In this document: positions 61,517 through 64,000 of the stretch, one piece after another
Numbering within the stretch: position 1 is the stretch's first letter
How the letters are laid out: each line of letters starts with the position of its first letter
Program-made: the position numbers and the translations under genes
The notes under the pieces: model-generated
Seen by the model: only the letters and a program-made list of their open reading frames with translations
What the model was told of the DNA's origin: nothing
Databases searched by the model: none
NCBI RefSeq assembly: GCF_000147335.1
Contig: NC_014501.1
Coordinates: forward strand, 1,999,501-2,063,500
Direction: 5' to 3'
DNA: 64,000 nucleotides
DNA from: Gloeothece verrucosa PCC 7822
Lineage (GTDB): Bacteria > Cyanobacteriota > Cyanobacteriia > Cyanobacteriales > Microcystaceae

Positions 61517-62050
61517 ATGACAGCTACTATTGGACCTAAAAGCAAAACAGGCCGTTTTTATCCAACACGTATTGATTTAGCGGCTGACATTCGCACTCAA
61601 GTTGTTGATCTACTCAATCAAACACTGGCTGCCTCTTTAGACCTTAAAACCCAAGTCAAGTATGCCCATTGGAATGTTAAAGGGTTAGATTTTTATCAAT
61701 TGCATGAGCTATTTGACGAATTAGCCGGAGAATTAGAAGGCTTTATTGACCTAGTAGCCGAACGAGCTACCGCATTAGGCGGAACGGCTTTAGGAACGGC
61801 TCGCATAGCGGCGGCTAATTCTATTCTGCCAGAATATCCCTTTGATATTGTAGATGGGGCTGACCATGTTGCCGCTTTAGCCGACCGTTATGGGGCTTAT
61901 GCCGCTCATTTACGTGAAGCCATTGCTACCACTGCGGATTTAGGTGATGCAGATACATCTGATCTATATACCGAAGTTTCCCGCGAGATTGACAAGCGCT
62001 TGTGGTTCCTCGATGCTCATCTAGTCAAGAAAGAAGATGTCAAAAACTAG
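61517..62050 (+). CDS. dps: Dps-family DNA-binding ferroxidase
   Basis: 177 residues, a ferritin-like four-helix bundle that forms a 12-mer, oxidises Fe(II) with peroxide and can coat DNA. The intersubunit ferroxidase site is visible: His in VKYAHWNVKG, and Asp/Glu in FDELAGELEGFIDLVAERATALGG. The N-terminal tail (MTATIGPKSKTGRF) is basic and could touch DNA. GGAG lies 9 nt before the start. It has its own gap from the peroxiredoxin gene and lacks the paired operators seen there. Confidence 0.95.
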   Translation: MTATIGPKSKTGRFYPTRIDLAADIRTQVVDLLNQTLAASLDLKTQVKYAHWNVKGLDFYQLHELFDELAGELEGFIDLVAERATALGGTALGTARIAAANSILPEYPFDIVDGADHVAALADRYGAYAAHLREAIATTADLGDADTSDLYTEVSREIDKRLWFLDAHLVKKEDVKN

Positions 62051-62063
62051 ACTCCTAATATAG

Positions 62064-62255
62064 GAATTTAGTTTTGGGGAAAGGTTTACACCTTTTGATC
62101 CTAAAGATCCAATTCCAGTAGAGAAGTTGCCTACAACCTCTCTACTGACCAAAACTTGGGGCGATCTTCTCAGAAACCCTCTCAGAAATTTAGGCGAATT
62201 TTTTAGGGAAGCGGCACAAAGCCTTATCCAAACAGGATTTTTGCAACATGAATAA
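62064..62255 (+). other. protein-like frame without a usual start
   Basis: Just after dps, a plus-strand frame of 63 codons opens after TAG (62061-62063) and ends at TAA (62253-62255). Its product reads convincingly (RFTPFDPKDPIPVEKLPTT, then a helix LRNLGEFFREAAQSLIQTG). The only bacterial start is TTG at 62127, giving 42 residues. It may be a small gene or the tail of a lost one. The longer frame on the opposite strand over the same bases looks worse. Confidence 0.35.
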
Positions 62256-62393
62256 TTTGATTCCACTTATTTCCACTTTTAGGGAAAAAGGTGAGCTACT
62301 CAAAAGCCCATAATTCCAATAAATTTGGGACTGACATCCCTTTTGCCCTACAGATATTCTTGTAGATGTCGAGAGTCAACAGAGGCAACGGAA

Positions 62394-62594
62394 ATGTTAA
62401 ACACTACCCCCAACACCAACAATCAACTGATCCGCAACTATATTATTGCTGCTACAACAGTAATGTTAATGAGCATGGGGGTAGCAGATATGTTTAATAA
62501 TCCTAGCCGCGTTGCTCAACAAGACCGTCTAGATGGTTATGCTCGTTACATTGGTGCAGGTTTAGTCAACTATGGAAAAAGTTTAGCTCGTTGA
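62394..62594 (+). CDS. small single-helix membrane protein
   Basis: 66 residues from the ATG at 62394; an earlier in-frame ATG at 62325 would add 23 residues of poor composition. A polar N-terminus (MLNTTPNTNNQLIRN) is followed by one hydrophobic helix (YIIAATTVMLMSMGVADMF) and a polar tail ending SLAR. A terminator follows. No family recognised. Confidence 0.65.
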   Translation: MLNTTPNTNNQLIRNYIIAATTVMLMSMGVADMFNNPSRVAQQDRLDGYARYIGAGLVNYGKSLAR

Positions 62595-62646
62595 TGGGTC
62601 TATCAACAATAATCAGCTTGCCTCTTAAGTTCGTTCTCTGCACCTG

Positions 62647-62668
62647 CCCTGTGTGCAGGGTTTTTTTT
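62647..62668 (+). terminator. rho-independent terminator
   Basis: CCCTG (62647-62651) and CAGGG (62656-62660) form a short GC stem followed by eight T. It ends the small membrane-protein gene. Confidence 0.88.
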
Positions 62669-62740
62669 GTTTTTTTGCGGAATTTTAAAAATCAAAAGTG
62701 AATCCCTTAGTAAGCTCAAAAAAACTCAGAGGATTCTCCA

Positions 62741-62965
62741 ATGCAATTAACCTATCGTGGCGTAGTCTACCCTGCAAGCCACACCAACGTCTATAAAGTT
62801 AATACAAAACTAGGGCTAACTTATCGAGGTCAAACTTATAACCATTGTCGTGCTATTAGCGTAGCTGGACTACCTCAGAGGAATCTTTCTTATCGTGGCG
62901 TAGCTTACCGAGCTAAAACACTACTCATTAGCCCCGTTATTTCAGATAGAAATGATCTTAATTAA
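62741..62965 (+). CDS. DUF4278 protein
   Basis: 74 residues with three copies of the DUF4278 signature LxYRGxxY (LTYRGVVY, LTYRGQTY, LSYRGVAY), spread through cyanobacteria. Strands alternate with loops; the function is unknown. Monocistronic, convergent with the acetyltransferase gene. Confidence 0.88.
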   Translation: MQLTYRGVVYPASHTNVYKVNTKLGLTYRGQTYNHCRAISVAGLPQRNLSYRGVAYRAKTLLISPVISDRNDLN

Positions 62966-62983
62966 GTACCTGGACATAGTTAT

Positions 62984-64000
62984 TTAAAAGAAATCAGGCA
63001 TCGAAACATTAAAACTACTAAAAATTAGATTAGCTGTGGCCAATGATGCTGGCGTAGCCTTCAAATATCCAGTCAGTTGCAATTGATAAGCACTCATGAA
63101 ACCCGTGTAAAGGGAAGCTAAACCCCTAATGTCTATTTGAAACTCACCCTTTCCCCCTGGGCTGACTTCTGCTTGCCCTTGAGCGATTTTTAGACAAAAT
63201 CTACCATTATTAGCCGCTAATAAATCATCGGTTACTTCCAAATGTAACTCAGCTTCTAGGGCTGGTGGATAGCCTCGCTTGGTGAGAGCATTGGGTAAAT
63301 CAACGATGCGAAGCATCCATTGCATCCGATCAGTGATCTTGGCAGTTTGTTCAGGTAACAATAGCAGAGATGGCTCAAGCAAGCCGCCTCGCCAGCGTAC
63401 ATGAGTAATTTGAGAGCGATGGGCGGCAATAAATGACCAAAACCGTTTAGCCGCTCTATCCGTCAATACTGCCCAATCTTTGAGGGAGAGGATAAATTGG
63501 TCTGAATGTCGATGTTGGGTAAAGATAGCGTAACCTTCGGGTTGATTTTTGTCCCCTAACAGATAGGCATAAATTGGCTCTTTTTCGGGAGCCTTAAGAA
63601 TATTTTGCCATAGAGCTTGATGTCTATCCAAATTCCCGTTGTTAGCTTGGGCTTTCCGGCTATAAATATCTTTAAATATTTCGTCGCTGGCGGGGCTAAC
63701 GCTCGATATCGGAAGCTCAAAATCATTCAATTTTAACCCGGCTGTGGGTAATTCCCAATTACAGTAACTTCCTCCCTGTTCATAGCCGACTTTTCGATAT
63801 AAAACTTGAGTCGCCGGATAAAGTACAGAAATCGGGGTTTTTAATTGATAGAGTTCAAGCACCATCTGCCGCACCAGTTCGTATGCTACTCCTCTACCTC
63901 GATGTTGGGGAGCAATTCCCACTGCCGCAATTCCGGCCATAGGTACGCGAGTCCCTTCATACCATTGCCCCATCTGATAAATTCCTAAACTGCCAAGAAC
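62984..64000 (-). CDS. Eis-like GNAT acetyltransferase with SCP2 domain, partial
   Basis: 339 codons are visible; the frame is open to the right edge (VLGSLGIYQMGQWYEG is still in frame), so the N-terminus is missing. The acetyl-CoA loop is APQHRGRGVAYELV; a second GNAT-like region follows, then a C-terminal SCP2-like sterol-carrier domain (VTDDLLAANNGRFCLKIAQGQAEVSPGG). This is the Eis layout: two GNAT folds plus SCP2. Eis proteins acetylate amines of small molecules or lysines; the local substrate is unknown. Confidence 0.88.
   Translation of the reverse strand, partial: VLGSLGIYQMGQWYEGTRVPMAGIAAVGIAPQHRGRGVAYELVRQMVLELYQLKTPISVLYPATQVLYRKVGYEQGGSYCNWELPTAGLKLNDFELPISSVSPASDEIFKDIYSRKAQANNGNLDRHQALWQNILKAPEKEPIYAYLLGDKNQPEGYAIFTQHRHSDQFILSLKDWAVLTDRAAKRFWSFIAAHRSQITHVRWRGGLLEPSLLLLPEQTAKITDRMQWMLRIVDLPNALTKRGYPPALEAELHLEVTDDLLAANNGRFCLKIAQGQAEVSPGGKGEFQIDIRGLASLYTGFMSAYQLQLTGYLKATPASLATANLIFSSFNVSMPDFF

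Noticed and set aside
62021..62266. 81-codon minus-strand frame over the dps 3' end
   Set aside because: Composition is poor (Cys/Ser/Arg mixture) and the plus-strand frame over the same bases looks more like protein.
1..64000. CRISPR arrays, tRNA or rRNA genes
   Set aside because: No regularly spaced repeats with unique spacers and no tRNA- or rRNA-like sequence was seen in the gaps between genes; a covariance scan would be needed to exclude short RNAs fully.

Overview
The window is chromosomal DNA of a cyanobacterium. Direct markers are psbA (photosystem II D1), pcyA (phycocyanobilin synthesis), a one-helix high-light-inducible protein, a COP23-type circadian protein, a CAAD/CURT1 thylakoid protein, many cyanobacteria-restricted DUF families (DUF3352, DUF3598, DUF4278, DUF2949, DUF6887/6888), and scattered HIP1 octamers (GCGATCGC). 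The complete Ols-type 1-alkene polyketide synthase points to a unicellular or colonial relative of the Cyanothece PCC 7424/7822 (Gloeothece) group, where Ols is known. That species-level guess is inference. I saw no rRNA, tRNA, CRISPR array or intact insertion sequence.

Region 1 (1-5300) is a signalling block read leftward: a Ser/Thr kinase with a four-cysteine N-terminus followed by a small partner cut by the window edge, a separate FHA plus winged-helix regulator with 11-bp direct repeats upstream, and an operon of a zinc-ribbon FHA protein and a DUF4255 protein, a family tied to contractile injection systems. Region 2 (5600-19660) is mostly housekeeping: small membrane proteins, DUF362, an endonuclease/exonuclease/phosphatase, psbA with a readable promoter and terminator, a coiled-coil protein, pcyA, tatA, DUF3352, a DnaJ-pentapeptide fusion, a CAAD protein, an ArsR regulator, an AI-2E-type permease and an SDR/flavin-monooxygenase pair.

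Region 3 (19800-24870) is the most unusual. Five consecutive exported or membrane-anchored proteins are encoded rightward: COP23, a trypsin-like protease with all three catalytic residues, a paralogue that has lost all three, a CAP-domain protein carrying a heptamer repeat tract in its coding frame, and a DUF4344 metallopeptidase. Three of the five end in the same kind of tail, a proline-rich linker followed by P-[GR]-[RQ]-[IT]-W and the stop codon. This looks like an undescribed C-terminal signal.

Region 4 (24900-39500) holds a Ycf39-like SDR divergent from a Hlip with paired palindromes between them, gltX, an m4C methyltransferase whose N-terminus is broken by a one-base shift in a G6 run, the 8.3-kb ols gene with its companion, and a DUF6888/DUF6887 pair. 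Region 5 (39550-48160) holds a pentapeptide protein, a desaturase-like flavoprotein, a small membrane protein, a tightly packed cassette of a TIGR04255-type gene and two unrecognised genes, a HEAT-repeat/tyrosine-phosphatase fusion, a HAD protein, a methyltransferase and panD. Region 6 (48160-64000) holds a candidate structured RNA, DUF3598, a glycosyltransferase, purL and purF separated by a GIY-YIG protein and a Uma2 remnant, a second glycosyltransferase, rodZ with a pseudouridine synthase, a peroxiredoxin-glutaredoxin gene with two near-identical operators at its promoter, dps, small proteins, and a partial Eis-like acetyltransferase at the right edge.
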